DNA of 64,000 bases from the NCBI RefSeq assembly GCF_964204865.1, contig NC_135252.1, forward strand, positions 8,701,383 to 8,765,382. The letters are read 5' to 3'. Made by a program: the position numbers and the translations under genes. Every line of letters starts with the position of its first letter. The stretch's first letter is position 1. The notes beneath the pieces are model-generated. The model made no database searches and had not been told where the DNA came from. It saw only the letters and a program-made list of their open reading frames with translations. Below, piece after piece: positions 1 to 13,700 of this stretch. The DNA comes from Styela clava. Its lineage: Eukaryota > Chordata > Ascidiacea > Stolidobranchia > Styelidae.

Positions 1-2129
1 CTGATTACCGGTGGTAAATCATGTTGCGCAATCTGTGACGACAATCCCGTTTCATTTTAGCCACACCTCGTAGAAACAAATTTAATTCAAAGAGGCAGCC
101 GATTCGTCTGATAAAAAATTTTACGAGCGGTGATCCTTGTTGGAATTAAGCAATAATTTTATATTTGTTCACGAGTGATATTTGACTCAACTTTGACATT
201 ACCTCCTCCGATTTAAACAGTTTAAGAAATAAATTCCATAACATGAATTTATCTATAGTTTCGAAAATATATGATATTAGAGTTAGACGACAGCTCTAAA
301 CAAATAGTTATGCCAAAACCGAGTCGGATATTACTGATGACACGCTGACACCAAAGTTATATTTAATGTTGCTCAATAGTTAACATTTTCCGTAAATACG
401 AAGAACATGTAAATCAGGGACGAGGACGTAGAAAACAAATTTTCAAAGGGGGGTTCTCAAATTTTTAATTGCCAAATTACACCGTAACAGCTATCGGGTA
501 CGGGCAGGGGCGCAGCCAGGATTTTCAAAAGGGGGATTTTAAAATCGGAATTGTGAATTTCCATGCAACGGCTTCTGAAATGGTCGCCGCGATTGCGCGA
601 TCGTTAAAATAGTCATATAATATATAATGACTTTTTCTGTCGCGTAATATTCAATCCATGAAAACTACGAAAATTTAAAATGTTTTTCTATTTTAATTTT
701 ATTGTGTTCAACCGTAAGTAACTAGCGGTTTAGACGACTTACGACAACATTACTAATCTAAAATCCCACTGCACACAATGATGTGAGGTCAACTTATAGC
801 AACTACCCCCCCCCCCCCAAATGTACCCATTTCATGTTTAAATCATCAAAACAAAGTTAATTTTTCCCAAAATTCGAACAAAGACTTTCGTAGGAATCAA
901 ATTACACCATTTTTAAGAACATAACATGTTCCACCCAGTCATTATCAAATTAAAATTTATATTCTCAAGACCTTTGGCACTGATTGAAATAATTATATCT
1001 AAGTTCCCATCCGTACGATGTACATATTTACTCTTATTGAGATAATAGGAGTTTCTGTTTATAACGTGAATCACGAGCTCACGTTTACAGCATTTAATTA
1101 GATTTATGATCGACGTATAAATACGACTCGATATCTTTCAATGAAAAGCTAGTGTGGATAAATGTTTTAAGATTTGTATTCTGTGTGTCGTGGAAATCTG
1201 AGAATAAAATCAAACAGAGTTTTCTAAAGTCTTCATTAACGTGGGCATTGAAGCTGAAGGGTGAACGGGCGATTGGCAGTTCTGAGACGGTCTACGATAT
1301 AGCAATATACGGTGACATCACATCCATTTACCAATTATTATAAATTATATATGTTATAAACTGACCGAATATGTTTAGTTTTGATATAGATTTTTGCGCT
1401 CTTGCGAATTCGTTATCGTCGTTAGAAAAATCCCAAGATCTGCTATAAAATCCCAGAAAGTAAAATTTAATCAGGAACAATAAAATACATATCGAGTATA
1501 TTTATCAAAAATACATCTTCTCCGCCTTGAAGTCCCCAAGAAACGGCTTCTGAACAGGTCGTCGCGATTACGCCACTCGTTAAAAGAGCCGGCTTTTTCA
1601 ACGAATATGTAAAGACTTTTCTGTTGCATAAAATATTCAATCCATGGCCGATATGGCCATATTTAAAATGGGCTGCTTCATTAATTGGGTCGTGATCAAT
1701 TTAATCTGCAATTTCGATAATATTAAATAAAGCATCACTAGAGATAGAAACTGCATCTAATCGAAGTTGTCGAGCCTTAACCTTTGTGTCGCAATGGACT
1801 TCATGATACGGGAAGCCGTAACCGACCAGCAGTTACGTGACCACCCTACGGCGGCGACGAGTCCAGTAAACCCTATCGCACATATTTATCTGCCACGGGA
1901 TTCGAACTTGCGAACCCACAAAGGGTACCCTGATCAGAGGAGCGGTGCCAAGCGTATTCCTAACGCTTTCAGGTCAGGTATGGGATTAGTTAGCCAGGTA
2001 TTTGTTTTCGGAAGCATGGACTTGATATTAGTATTAGTTGGTACTTTCAAATTGATTGAATATTTCGAATCAAAATGATGCGTTGAAAAATGTAAACTAG
2101 TTCGTAGGTGCCAACTTGCAAAACCAGTC
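1..2129. other. Left-edge region, no gene seen
   Basis: AT-rich sequence with no supported coding exon. It contains a GCAGGGGCGCAGCCAGGATT MITE left end near 505, a run of ten or more C near 806 and a possible SINE head at 1850-1975. Confidence 0.5.
1850..1975 (-). repeat. Possible tRNA-derived SINE head
   Basis: On the minus strand, AAGTTCGAATCCCGTGGCA is a strong box B, and CTTGGCACCGCTCC about 43 bases upstream is a weak box A. It does not fold as an intact tRNA gene by eye, so a SINE head or decayed tRNA pseudogene is more likely. Confidence 0.35.
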
Positions 2130-2600
2130 TTATAAGTACAAGAGAGCTATGCTCAAATATATGGACACGTCACAGCAGATACCCCAGTCTACGCCTATTT
2201 TGACACCAAGCGAAGCAGTACTGCAGTAGTTTACCTTACCTTATCTTTATCATTGCTGGTACCGGTAACCTCAAAAAACTTCCGAGTTTCGAGTAGCGAG
2301 AATTTTCGGAATCGGTCGTCACGCTTGGCGGATTAAAATCCGTGTTCCCACGATTGAAAAGTGATACAGCGAATATTTGAATGAAATATTGGATCCCATA
2401 GGGTTCATAGAAAATTTAGGACTAAAAAAAAGTAATAACCTTATGGCAAAAAAATCAATCTTAAAAAAATGAAAATTTCAAAGCAATTGGTCCAGTATTC
2501 GAAGAGAAAAGCGATTTTATCATGACGAAGGAGAAAATACCAAAAACAACAACATAATATTGAAACGATCGTTATGTACACTGACGTGTCCAATAAGAGA
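2130..2600. repeat. Dispersed repeat, inverted copy at 60.5 kb
   Basis: The segment contains GAGCTATGCTCAAATATATG, TTTCAAAGCAATTGGTCCAG and ATATTGAAACGATCGTTATG, which recur in reverse complement at 60500-60765. A piece of the same unit occurs near 12280 and 51910. The class is unknown. Confidence 0.6.
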
Positions 2601-2920
2601 TTATTCCAATTATAAAATTCTCAGGGTATGTATGAAAAGAATTTATCTGAGAGAGAGGAAGCGAATTCAATATTTTTGTCAACCACAATACAAATAAATA
2701 TTAAAATGATAAATTACACAGCATTTATTCAGGTATCGACTGGGAGGTCATCAAAGGCAGCTACCACCCATCCCAGCCGTATGATTTTTGAGAACGAAAT
2801 AAAAAATAACCGTCGACTACCGTGTTTCCCCGAAAATAAGACCTACCCTGAAAATGAGACCTAGCCGGAATTTTAAGAATGATTTTAATATAAGCCCTCC
2901 ACTTAAAATAAGACCTAGTA

Positions 2921-4228
2921 CAGTGGTTCTCAACCTTTTATGGCTCGTGGCCCCCTTCCGTTGGCTTTTCGCACTCGTGGCCCCCCTGTTCCCCATTTTA
3001 AAAAACTAGACGCGTTGGATGGTATTATGTATTTACGACCTTTTATGAAATGCAAAAACAAACCACAGTCAAGAAAGTCAAAGCTTTTCAGTAAACAATC
3101 AATGGGAATCTTGTGCTTGGGACTGTCTGACTAGGTTCCTTATATTAGGCACCGTCTGTGATATAGCCAGACGAATGTCACTGTCAACATCAAGACGGTT
3201 TCTAAATTTTGTTTTCATGGTAGCAAGATCAGTGCAAATATGTTTGAAATACTTTTTACATGCAATAGTGGTACTTGGCATAGTCAATGTTGCTTTCTTG
3301 TCGAATTTAATTCACTTGGCAGCCAAGCACCGATATCATTTATATAAACAGCTTTTATCTTGGGATAATTTTTGTCACGGTGGTTTTGGAGTTTAGATGG
3401 ACGTAATGATTTATTGCTCATTACATACGAGAAATGCAGGACTTGCGCACATTTTGTGTCATTTACTTTGGTAAAGCCAAAGCCAACGTAACTGTCGTTC
3501 CATTTTCGTATTTTGGGCATTAGAAATATAGGATTCTGAGTCTAAAATACGATACCGACAGTTATCTCTCACCATGGACCTTTCCCCGAGCATCGACTTC
3601 CTTGTTTACTTCGTGACATTGGCCAATCGGCAAAATGCAAAAAGTGACGTAACAATGCTCCCTTTTCGCATCCGCTCAGACACTTTTCTCACTCAGACAG
3701 GAATTAAAAATTCCTGTAGAAATAGCTGTGATAGACTGGGCTAAAATTCTTTACCGGTACTTTTAAAAAACAGATTGTTGTATGCGATGAATCATAAACC
3801 TTTGTTGAACCTATGTTTGAAACCTATACCGATTTTACAGGCGCCAACTCGCGAAACCACTCTTAAAATAAGCCCCGAAAATTTTGCAATGATGAAGTAC
3901 AGGAAGAATTTTTCGTGGGTCAAAGGTCGGGGAAAGGTCCATAGTGAAACCAGTCTGCAGGTTAGACTGCTTACCAACGAACTATTTTGATTGATAGATT
4001 CCTAATTCCATTATGATCAAACAATTCACGCACAAGAAAGTGAATACACCCTGTGACCTGAAATTACCTATTCAGATAATGAAACTGAGGCAACGGGAAT
4101 TTACTTTTAAAGGGAAAGTATGCAAACGAAGTCGCTTTTTAATCAATTATTAAACTCGTGTCGTGGCCCCCCTTGAGCTGCTCCGTGGCCCCTTTGGGGG
4201 GCCACCGGCCCCCGGTTGAGAACCACTG
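2921..4228 (-). mobile_element. Internally deleted BED-type hAT transposon
   Basis: Termini CAGTGGTTCTCAACC (2921) and GGTTGAGAACCACTG (to 4228) are classic hAT/Charlie-type inverted repeats. The flanking octamers ACCTAGTA and AGTCCTTG do not match, so no target duplication survives. The interior holds N- and C-terminal pieces of a ZBED-like transposase on the minus strand with the middle deleted. Confidence 0.8.
3099..3520 (-). pseudogene. ZBED/hAT transposase remnant, N- and C-terminal ends only
   Basis: From 3520 downward the minus strand reads KWNDSYVGFGFT, then NKSLRPSKLQNHRDKNYP, the BED-finger start of ZBED5/SCAND3-like transposases; zinc ligands appear altered (a Tyr and an Asn at expected Cys and His positions). 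From about 3287 the adjacent frame reads TKFRNRLDVDSDIRLAIS and ends RQSQAQDSH-stop, the family's C-terminus. The central catalytic region is missing and the two halves are in different frames. Confidence 0.75.
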
Positions 4229-4741
4229 AGTCCTTGTAGATAACGCAAATTTTTTTTGACCTATATATCAAGAAATCTCTCCAGCACGTTTTAAATGATC
4301 AGTCTAAAACGTATGGGAGAGGAAAACGTGTTATTTAAGTAAATTGATATCGATTTGTATATTTTTTATATTTAAAAATCTCGTGATTCTCTACTTTGTA
4401 ATTCTGTTTTTGATGAATGAAAATAAAAGACATCCCCTGAAAAGAAAAAAAAAAGAAAATTGAATAAGACACTGTCTTATTTTCGGGGAAACACGGTGGT
4501 TAACTACCAAATATATTTAAACGAAGAATAACATCAATGCAAATAATATTGTGAAGAGGTACAAAAATAAGTGGATATTGAAAAAATTGTTCAACGAAAG
4601 TTGAAAAAAAAAAACTTTCTTTTTGGGGTCAAAAGTCAGAAAAATATCCGGGGTCAAAATTCGAGAAATTTTCTTCGTGTTTCGCTGCTAGCTCCACAGT
4701 GGTGTTGGGCTGTTTTATAATTTTGTAGAGATCTTCTCACC

Positions 4742-4793
4742 TATATAATTCCGACTCATTTTGGCCTACAGACTTAGGAAGCTTTTTTTTGCA
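4742..4793 (+). promoter_or_regulatory. Possible THOC1 core promoter or leader
   Basis: A TATATAA string lies at 4742-4748, about 45 bases before the chosen THOC1 start codon. It is followed by a pyrimidine-rich TTTTGGCCTACAG and an eight-T run just before GCAATGG. The TATA string could be a promoter element. Alternatively the CTACAG could be a splice or trans-splice acceptor for a leader. Nothing here decides between them. Confidence 0.25.
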
Positions 4794-7700
4794 ATGGCCT
4801 CTGATTTTGTATTCCAGGATGCATTGTCCTCTTTCAAGGTAAGTCAGTCTTATTGTCAGCTTGTTGACTATGATCATGCGGTCATTTATAAACAAATTGC
4901 AGAATTTTATTAGTCATTTCACACACGCTCACATGCACCCACCAGCCACACACACAACCACTGAGAAGTTATTTAAGTATGAATAAAACGAGATAAATTT
5001 AGGGTATTCGGTATACTATACAGTAAACAAAAATAAATAAATAAATACTAGAAAAGAAAAAAATTTTCTGCCACACCATATTGATATTTTTGTAATGGTT
5101 GCCATTGCCAAATTGATCGATCTTCTAATCGTTAATTAAGATATAAAAGGAAGATTCTATTGAAAACATATTGCCAAGCTGATTATAGTTGGAGTCAAAT
5201 GCCAAGTTGCCCAACCAAAGTTGCCAGAATTGGGTGCATGAAGAGGTGGGCGAGACCATTTCATTCCCCAAATTAGAGCCTATTACAGTATTATTGCCAA
5301 ATTATAGTCCAGATTGTAATAAGTAATTAAAGTTACCGGTAACAGTAAAATTACAATAATTAAGTAAAGTAGGATGTGGAAATAAATTGGTTACAAAGGG
5401 TGTAAGTGAGGTTTTTCATTCTTGGGTATTGATTTCAGACAAGGATATAGGAATAAGGTTGTTATTTCACAGGATATCGGAGTCTTTTTTTGATTTTTCC
5501 CTATGTGTTTTACTTCATTTAATCACTTTGAAGTAACCTGAAAAACAAAAAATAAAACCGTGAGTAGATGTTTCAATGATTGGGTGAAGGGGAACGCTCT
5601 GAACTATTTATTACAGGCAAAAAATAATTGTTTAATTAAATGGGATGTCATCAAACATTCCAGGGTTTTTAGCAAAAAATAGCACTTTTGGTCGTGTGCC
5701 CGCCGACGCGTGTCAGGTTTAAGTAGCCTACCTGTAAGATTATGATTGAGGCAAGCATGGCGCGATCTGACGCGTCTTCCATCATGATAGATGCTCTCGT
5801 TTCAGAGTGTTCAAATTGAGTGTTTGTTTTATTGAACCAAATGTCAGGACATCTTGGAATTGGAGAATCTTTCCTTATTGTAAAATTATGCAGTACCATT
5901 GCTCTCAACAACAGGTATGGCCTATCAACTCACCACATAAAACTAACCTGATCGAATTTTGAAAAATTTGTTATGGTGTTACTTATTATTTGCGAAGTTC
6001 TTTTTTTGAGACGTCTTATACCTTATTAATTCTGTAATTTTGAAACTACTCATTTTTAAGTAAACTCATTGGAAATTGCAGCATAAAGATGTTTTGAATG
6101 TTTCAGTTTTGTTAATATTTTTCTATTCAACTTCTCAATATTATGCTGATATGAAACTGTTACTGAACGGCTGTGAACGCTTTATATTTGTTTATGCAGA
6201 ATGAAATTTTCGAAGATTTATCAAGTGGAAAGATTGATTCTATTGTTTCAATAAAAAGTGTTTTTCAAACTATCTCTGGCACTGAAGCAGATAAACGATT
6301 GGCAGCAGATCAAGCATTTCGTATTACAGTATCCAATCTCATTCAGGAGACAATAAAAGAAATTCATGGGGATAAAGAAATGGCAAATGATGCATTGAAA
6401 GTTATTTCACTCACTGTTGTTGCTGCTAAACAAGGTTCTATTCTGTATAACACAAATTTTTTATATGATGTTTCAATACATCTTTTGCTTTGTACAATAC
6501 TCTGCTCAAGGAACCCCTGCTTGGTAAGGTGATACTACAGAAAGGCACAGTTTTCCGATTCCATAAATATCGCCCACATTTAGAGACATCGGGTATAACA
6601 GTGAGTGCCCCGCCTTCACGAGGCAGTCTGGGCCTCCATATCGACTCAAAACAGTAAACTGGCGTTCCGCAATAAACTGAAAGGAAGCGTATCTAAAAAC
6701 ATCATAATTGGATTCCTCTGAAAAAAATAATCTAATTTACAAACGGAAAAAAATTTACTGTACCATTCAAGAGTTTTTAGCAAAAAAACACAATTTTGGT
6801 CATGTGACAAACGTGTCTAATTGGTTAAAATTATTACCAAGACAAGCTTGGCGCGATTTAACGCATCTGCTGTCATGCCAGTCGCCCACGTTTCAGCGAC
6901 GAATAGAGTGTTTAATGTCAGGACATCTTGGAATCGTAAAACTGTGCTCTACTGTACTATAGTTTGGAAGGATCGGAATCTTTCCTGTTTGCTATTTCTT
7001 ACCCAATTCATTACTTTGGGCGAGTTGGTCTGCATAGGATTTGATTTGAGATTTAACCTGCTATGCCATCATAGTTAAGTCTAACACTTTAACCATTAGG
7101 CCACCTCATTCATTACAATTTTTTACTACAACACTATTTGAATTCAAGTTAGTCTGGCGTGTGGCACTGACTTTCGGTGGTTTGAATTAGATAACCCTGT
7201 CTATCCAAGTTTCATTCAATATTCAATAATGTCAGTTAAGTTATTTTCATTTCTCTTTTTTTGAGGAATTAGCAATCCAAATTACAATCCGAAATCAGCT
7301 TTTCTACAACTTATCAAGAGGACTGCATTTAAGTTTTTTTAAACAAACCTATTATAAAATTGATTCTGTTTTAGGTATGTGTTCGGCAAGTCTACCATTC
7401 AGCCTTCTAGGAGATTTGTTAGATTGCCTTACTCTTGACACATGTGACCCAGTGTTTTGCTTTATTGAAGAGAGAGTAGCAACATGGAAATCTTCACAGT
7501 TTTATACTGCAGGTCAATATTGAATAATAGCTGATTGTTTTCTTATTGATTCGTGTATATTTCAAGTGATTTGCTATTACTAAAATAAAACAACAGCAAC
7601 TTTTTTCAGCACCAATAAATTCTAATTTATTGTTTTCATAAATATGATGTCACTATCCTTTTCAGTCAGTGCCTTTTTCAAACAATAAATCCATGCACAG

Positions 7701-10700
7701 TTATCTATGGTAAAGTTCAGAATATGTTTAGTGTTTGAAATAATTCATTCAGAATTTTTATAACAATTCATTTTTACCATCTCTTCCATTGAAAATTCAG
7801 TTTGCACATATGAATTAAATTTTGTAACTAGTAGGTTTTGGTAGTAAACAAACGTATTATTTGTCTTGTACTATTGTTGACCTTCCCCCTATTCAATATG
7901 AAATTGAATATTTATCCTGAGTTTTATTTTCAGGAAAAAATTTTCTTCTAAGAATGTGCAACGATTTACTTCGCAGATTATCTCAAGCTCAGAACACCGT
8001 GTTTTGTGGTAGAATTCAATTGTTTCTTGCTAGATTATTTCCACTGTCAGAAAAGTCTGCTTTAAATTTGGTGAGTTGAAAAATTACTGTTCAGCAATAA
8101 CTAAATATATTATATTGAAACTATAATTGCAGACAGCTATCGGAATAATAGGCGCTCCAGAAGTGTGTGTATCAATATGGAGGCTTTACATCAAGTTGTG
8201 TAAGGGACTGAAACCTTTGGGCAGGGGGTATATTCACTTGGCTAATACGGACAGTACCGAACTCGTAATAGAACTAAAATGAGGATAATCTGAATAAAAT
8301 TATGACCTAATCCTAACCTGGTACACACACTACGGGAGTACCGAATAATATACCTATTTATTACATGGTATATAACATGCTAGGGTTTAACAGCTAGGTC
8401 ATTTTTTTTGTGATATGCTAATCAGTTTACACTGACTCAAATTTATCCATATTTATATATTTTTCCTTGATGCATCTAAATATTTCAAGTTTTCATTATG
8501 AATATATTTGGCGCTCCAGAAGTGTGTGTACCAATGTGGAGGTAACTAATTTTCGCCTACTATACATCAAGTTGTTTAAAGGGACAGAAGCCTATGGGCA
8601 GGGGGTATATTCACTTGGCTAACACAGACAGTACCCGAACTCGTAATAGAACTAAAATAGGGAAAATCTGAATAAAATTATGGCCAAACCCTGACCTGGT
8701 GGTCTGGTACTCACACTACGGTAGTACCATCATATATTTATCTTTTTTATCAACCATATATTGTTTTGCACAAGTAATTTTCATTCAAATTTTTTTTATC
8801 AGTTTAGTCAATTCAACAGTGACAATGTGACAATATATAATGCAAATGCAGCCGAATCAATTCTAAAGATAAAGTCAGAGGAAAGCAGTGATGAAGTATC
8901 TGATGAAAAACCTGTCGTGGTTGATGTGAAGGTGATCTATCTAGTATCTACATTATTGTGCTATTATTACCTGACATTATAACAGAGAATCAGAGTTGTT
9001 TAGTCTGAACAGGGTATTTTACCTTGGGTAATGCTTGTCAGTTCAACATTAGCCGATTTTCCCGAAATCTAAACTTTTTGATGTCAATACTAGTTCACTT
9101 ACCATTACTGTAATACAAATCAGTACATTGCAAAAAAACATCAAAATATGACATGGGAAAATATATATAGGATATATGAGATCGTTTTCATGCACCTAAA
9201 AGAGCATATCACACCTGAATGTCTGACATAGCTAAATGTGGTTATCTCTTTCCCAATATTAGTTTTAACAAGTACCATATGGGGGTCGACACGTTCGAAA
9301 TTCCCAGCACAAAGTTTGTGAATGTCTGTTCTAGATGCATGGACATCGATGGCCTGACGGAGTATGTTGTGCCACATAATCCCTCCGATGGTCATCTTTA
9401 ATGGTGTTAGAATAGTGGTTTTCAACCTTTTCGGTGGAATAGAACCTCAGTTAGACATTTCATAGGAAGGAACCCCGAGATACCGCGGAACCCAGCCAGT
9501 CGATGCTGCATTAGTTTCTTCTCTGGGCTAGCTAACATGTTTCTTGAAAAAGTATCCCAGAATTGTAAATATTTCTATGACGAAATCAGTTTTTGAATTC
9601 CTGTACAGTATACATTTTATCTAGTGTGATCTTGATCCTCATTCTGATATTTTCCAGCCACAGAAAGATGAAATATGGTTGGATGGGAATTTAGAAGGAA
9701 TGGAAGTTGATCAGCCAGAATCTTCTGTTGCTCTGTCTGTTTCTGAGGATATCAAGCAAGAAGAAGTCAAACATGATAAAGGATTGTAAGCAACTAAATT
9801 GTTGAAAAGTAACATTGTTTTGCAAACTTTAAACAGTTAAATTATTGTCAGAATATACAGATGAGGCTCATTTTCATCAATTGTGACAATGACCACTCGG
9901 CTGTTCCTTTGACAATGATGATTTTATTCGGTTCGAATTTTGCGACATCCACTATCCAATGAGATCTTTGTTATACGAATTAGTCCATATATACATTTGG
10001 GTCTTTTTCGCTAATGTTTGCTTTCACTACTCAACTTTCAGTTGATAACTTGCCTCCATGCTTCTAGTAAATTTATCATTTGTAAATAGATACGCCTTTT
10101 TATTCTGTATTTTCTTTCAATATTCCCTTATTAACACCATATTTTCTGTTTAGGATTGTGGATTATGAACTATACTCAAGTATTTGGAGTTTGCAAGATT
10201 TCTTTCGAAGTCCTACACAATGCTATATACAAGATTCATGGGATAAATTTATAAAGGTATAGTAGTATGAAACTTTTGGCGTTTATTTTTTTGTTAAATC
10301 GAAATTTAAATATTAAATATGACTTTGCAAATGTCTTTATGCAAATTTCTGCACCAATTACTATTTTCAAATTTTCATTTATTTGCACTACTAGTGATGT
10401 TTATTTATTTACAGAATGCGGAATCAGTGTTTCGTGTTTTCAACAGTTTCAAGTTGGATAAGCACAATTTTACAGAACGTCAGATGGACAAGTGAGCAGA
10501 GAAACTATATTTGATTACTTTGCATTGAATATATATATACATACAGAGTGATCAGACCAATTGTAGACAAATGTTTATTAAAATATCTACAATATGAATG
10601 TATGAGAGAAAAAATTATTTTGCAGAAAATAGCAGTATAAAGATAAATAATAGAATTCATTTTTTTTATCTATCCTCCTTTTGCCTTCACTACACGCCTC

Positions 10701-13700
10701 GTCCGGTTTGGAACTTGACTGCCTGAAGCATGTATGGTTTCTTCTGAAATTTTGTCCCAACAAGTCCTCAATCTATGCCTTAGAGCAGTTGTTCTCAACT
10801 GATCACCCTGTATTATGAAGTTCTTTAAAAGGTGCTCCCGAAGTATGCGTACCAAAATGTCGCACATCCTGAACCCTAACCTGGTACACAACCTGGGTTA
10901 AGGTTGTGCGCCATCTTGGTGCGCATACTTCAGGAGGTCCCTTCAAAATTTGCTTTAACATTTGCCATTTTCAGCAATTTTGAAAACGTATTAGTTTACT
11001 TTGTGGGGTTTTTTTCATCAGAGTTGATCGTGGTGAAATATAGTATTATACTTCAAGAATGAAGACTATAATAACAGAATTTCTTCATAATTATTGTCAT
11101 TGTCTATTTTCCGCAAAAGTCAATTTCACTCTGAACAAGGCTCTGTGCAAGCCGTCATCAATACAGGAACCATTTTCAAAAATACCAGGATTTCCGGTCC
11201 CATCTATGCCAAACCAATTTGTTACACCCATTGGTTAGGTGGCGGTAACATACAGCACCAAAATAGATGTACTTTATACATTTATATTTAGACAATATCA
11301 TTTTGTTTATTCTAGTGAACGCATGTCTTTCGATCTAGAAATGAGAAATTAATGCATCTTTTACAATAAAACTTTTTCTAAATTATTCAAGATACCGTAA
11401 TATTGGTGATATAGGAATTGATGAGAATTTATAGAAGATTTTTATGATTTTATTTTTCCGCAGGGCATATTTTGCTAAATTCCTCACTTCTGAAAAGCTC
11501 ACAAATCTCCAATTAAACGATGGAATGTTTCGTCGACAACTACTTTGCCAATTTCTCATTTTATTTCAATATCTAACTGGAACAGTCAAGTTTAAAAGGT
11601 TTGTTGTGATTTTATTTACTGTCAGATTTTTGTTACGTTTTCTGAGTTTTTTTTAAAGTGAGATATGATTATTACAGTGCTAATGCAGTATTGAATGAAA
11701 AACAGAATGAATGGATCAAGAAAACAAAAGAAAAAATTTATTCACTATTGGAAGAAACTCCACCAGATGGAAAACACTTTGCTTCATATATAAAGGTAAT
11801 AATTGGCATTTTAGATTACCTGGTGATTTCAGGATTGAACCGAATATTTTTTTTGAATCGAATCCCCAATACTTAGGAGATATGTAATTATACGTGACTT
11901 TTTATTGTAATAGGTCCTCTCAACACATGAATTACTGAAAACATAGAATCTATTTTATTGTAATAGGTCCTCTCAACACATGAATTACTGAAAACATAGA
12001 ATCTATCATTCAAGACAGTTCGCTTAGTGTTCACACACAATAATGAACATGTTTTATCAATAACTCACTAGTAAGAAGAGAGTCATATGCCAGAATTGCC
12101 TATTGAAAATATTACTTCATTAAAACAAGAATTGGGAATTTACCGCGACCTTAAGCGGATAGAAAAAAAAATAATTAAAAAAACCTAATTCCTGATTCGA
12201 TTTGAAATACCCATCCCTAATAATGATATAATATGATATGCTGTTTGTGGCTTTGTTTTGAGGCATTCAATATATAAAACAAAAGAGCAATGCTCAAATA
12301 TATGGTCAAGGAGTTAAAATGACTATTGTGGCAATGGCAACTAAATTACAACCAAATTATAAAAAAAAATCGGAGAGATTTCGCATAATTGCTGCCATTG
12401 CAACAGAAACGGCAAAATTTTGCTTAGAATTTATGGCCTGTAAGACTCGAATCAAAAATATTTAAAGTAGCAGCTTTCTAGGGACTTAATCATTCTTCAA
12501 AGATGGTACAGAAAATTTCAAATTAATGAATTGATTTGTTAGTTGTAGAGAAATATGTTTTTCTCACAACAACAACAATAATAAACCCAACAAGAACCAA
12601 AATAACAACAACAAATTATCCAAACCAAAATAACTAAATGATTCACAGGTTCCCATCAGTTTGTATTGTGTTATTTGTGCACATTGAAACTCCATGCATG
12701 TATGCAGAATGCAGGGTCACAGCCAGGATTTTTTTAATGGATGGAGGGAAGGGTTACGGTGAAATTAAAACAGCGTGCAAAAAGGTCAATTCACAACGCT
12801 GTGAGGCATTAAAAAAACCAGAAATTGTGCGCCATTCACAACGACGCCTCGTTTGGTGAATATTTTGCATATCCTATTTAAAACATCTTCTAATCGTCGA
12901 CCTGACCACGCCCCTGCATGGTTGCTGTTTAAAGCTTAAATACTGTCTAAATAGTAAAAATGGAATAAAAAAAAAATCTTGCAGCATTTACTATCAAGAG
13001 AAGAATTTTGGATTCAATGGAAAAATGAAGGTTGCACGTCTTTTATCAAAAATAAAAAAGAAATAAAAGAAACTGAAATCAAACAGTCTCAATCTCCTCC
13101 TGCGAAAAGAAGGAAGACTGGAGATTCTAATACAACACAGAAACCGAAGCGAAGCACAATTGCTGAGGATTTTATTGCTGGAAAACCACTTGGAATGGGA
13201 AGGTAATCAGTTTTTTGTTTTGGTTAACTGCCAGATATTATTCAAGGCATAGTGGCTGGTATAATATATCAAATTATATCAGTGTAAAAAATGAATTCCC
13301 AAGAAAAATTTCACACAAAAGCTCCAAAAGCTACTACTAATGTGATGTGAGTTGTCTAAAACCAATCTATAAGAAACCACTGAAGGTGCACGGTGTTGGG
13401 AGACATAGGTTACCAGACACAATTATTCGACAAAAACAATTACCAAAGTTAATTTTAAAAGAGTCTTTGGAAGTTTCAAGTGCCTGTGACCCATATTCAT
13501 TTATTTTTTATTTCACTACTGTTTATGAAATCTATTGCGATCCGAGAGGGCAATCACTTTATTTGACTTGTGGGGAGTTCAATGAGACTCAATCAAGATG
13601 ATCAGATGACTGCAATCAATTCTACTTTCTACTTGCATATTATAGTAAAGCTTTTCTTTTTTAGTCCTGAATTAACTCGTTTGTGGGAATTATGTCCTGA

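Larger units (their letters stand above)
2820..4497. mobile_element. MITE with CCGTGTTTCCCCGAAAATAAG ends, interrupted
   Basis: The left end CCGTGTTTCCCCGAAAATAA (2820) and the right end TTATTTTCGGGGAAACACGG (to 4497) are inverted repeats. A complete small relative at 63115-63259 is flanked by TA on both sides, suggesting a 2-bp TA target duplication. The copy here is split by a hAT element at 2921-4228. Confidence 0.75.

Noticed and set aside
1767..2078. 103-codon plus-strand frame as a gene
   Set aside because: It overlaps a tRNA-like box B and repeat sequence; the translation has no family signature.
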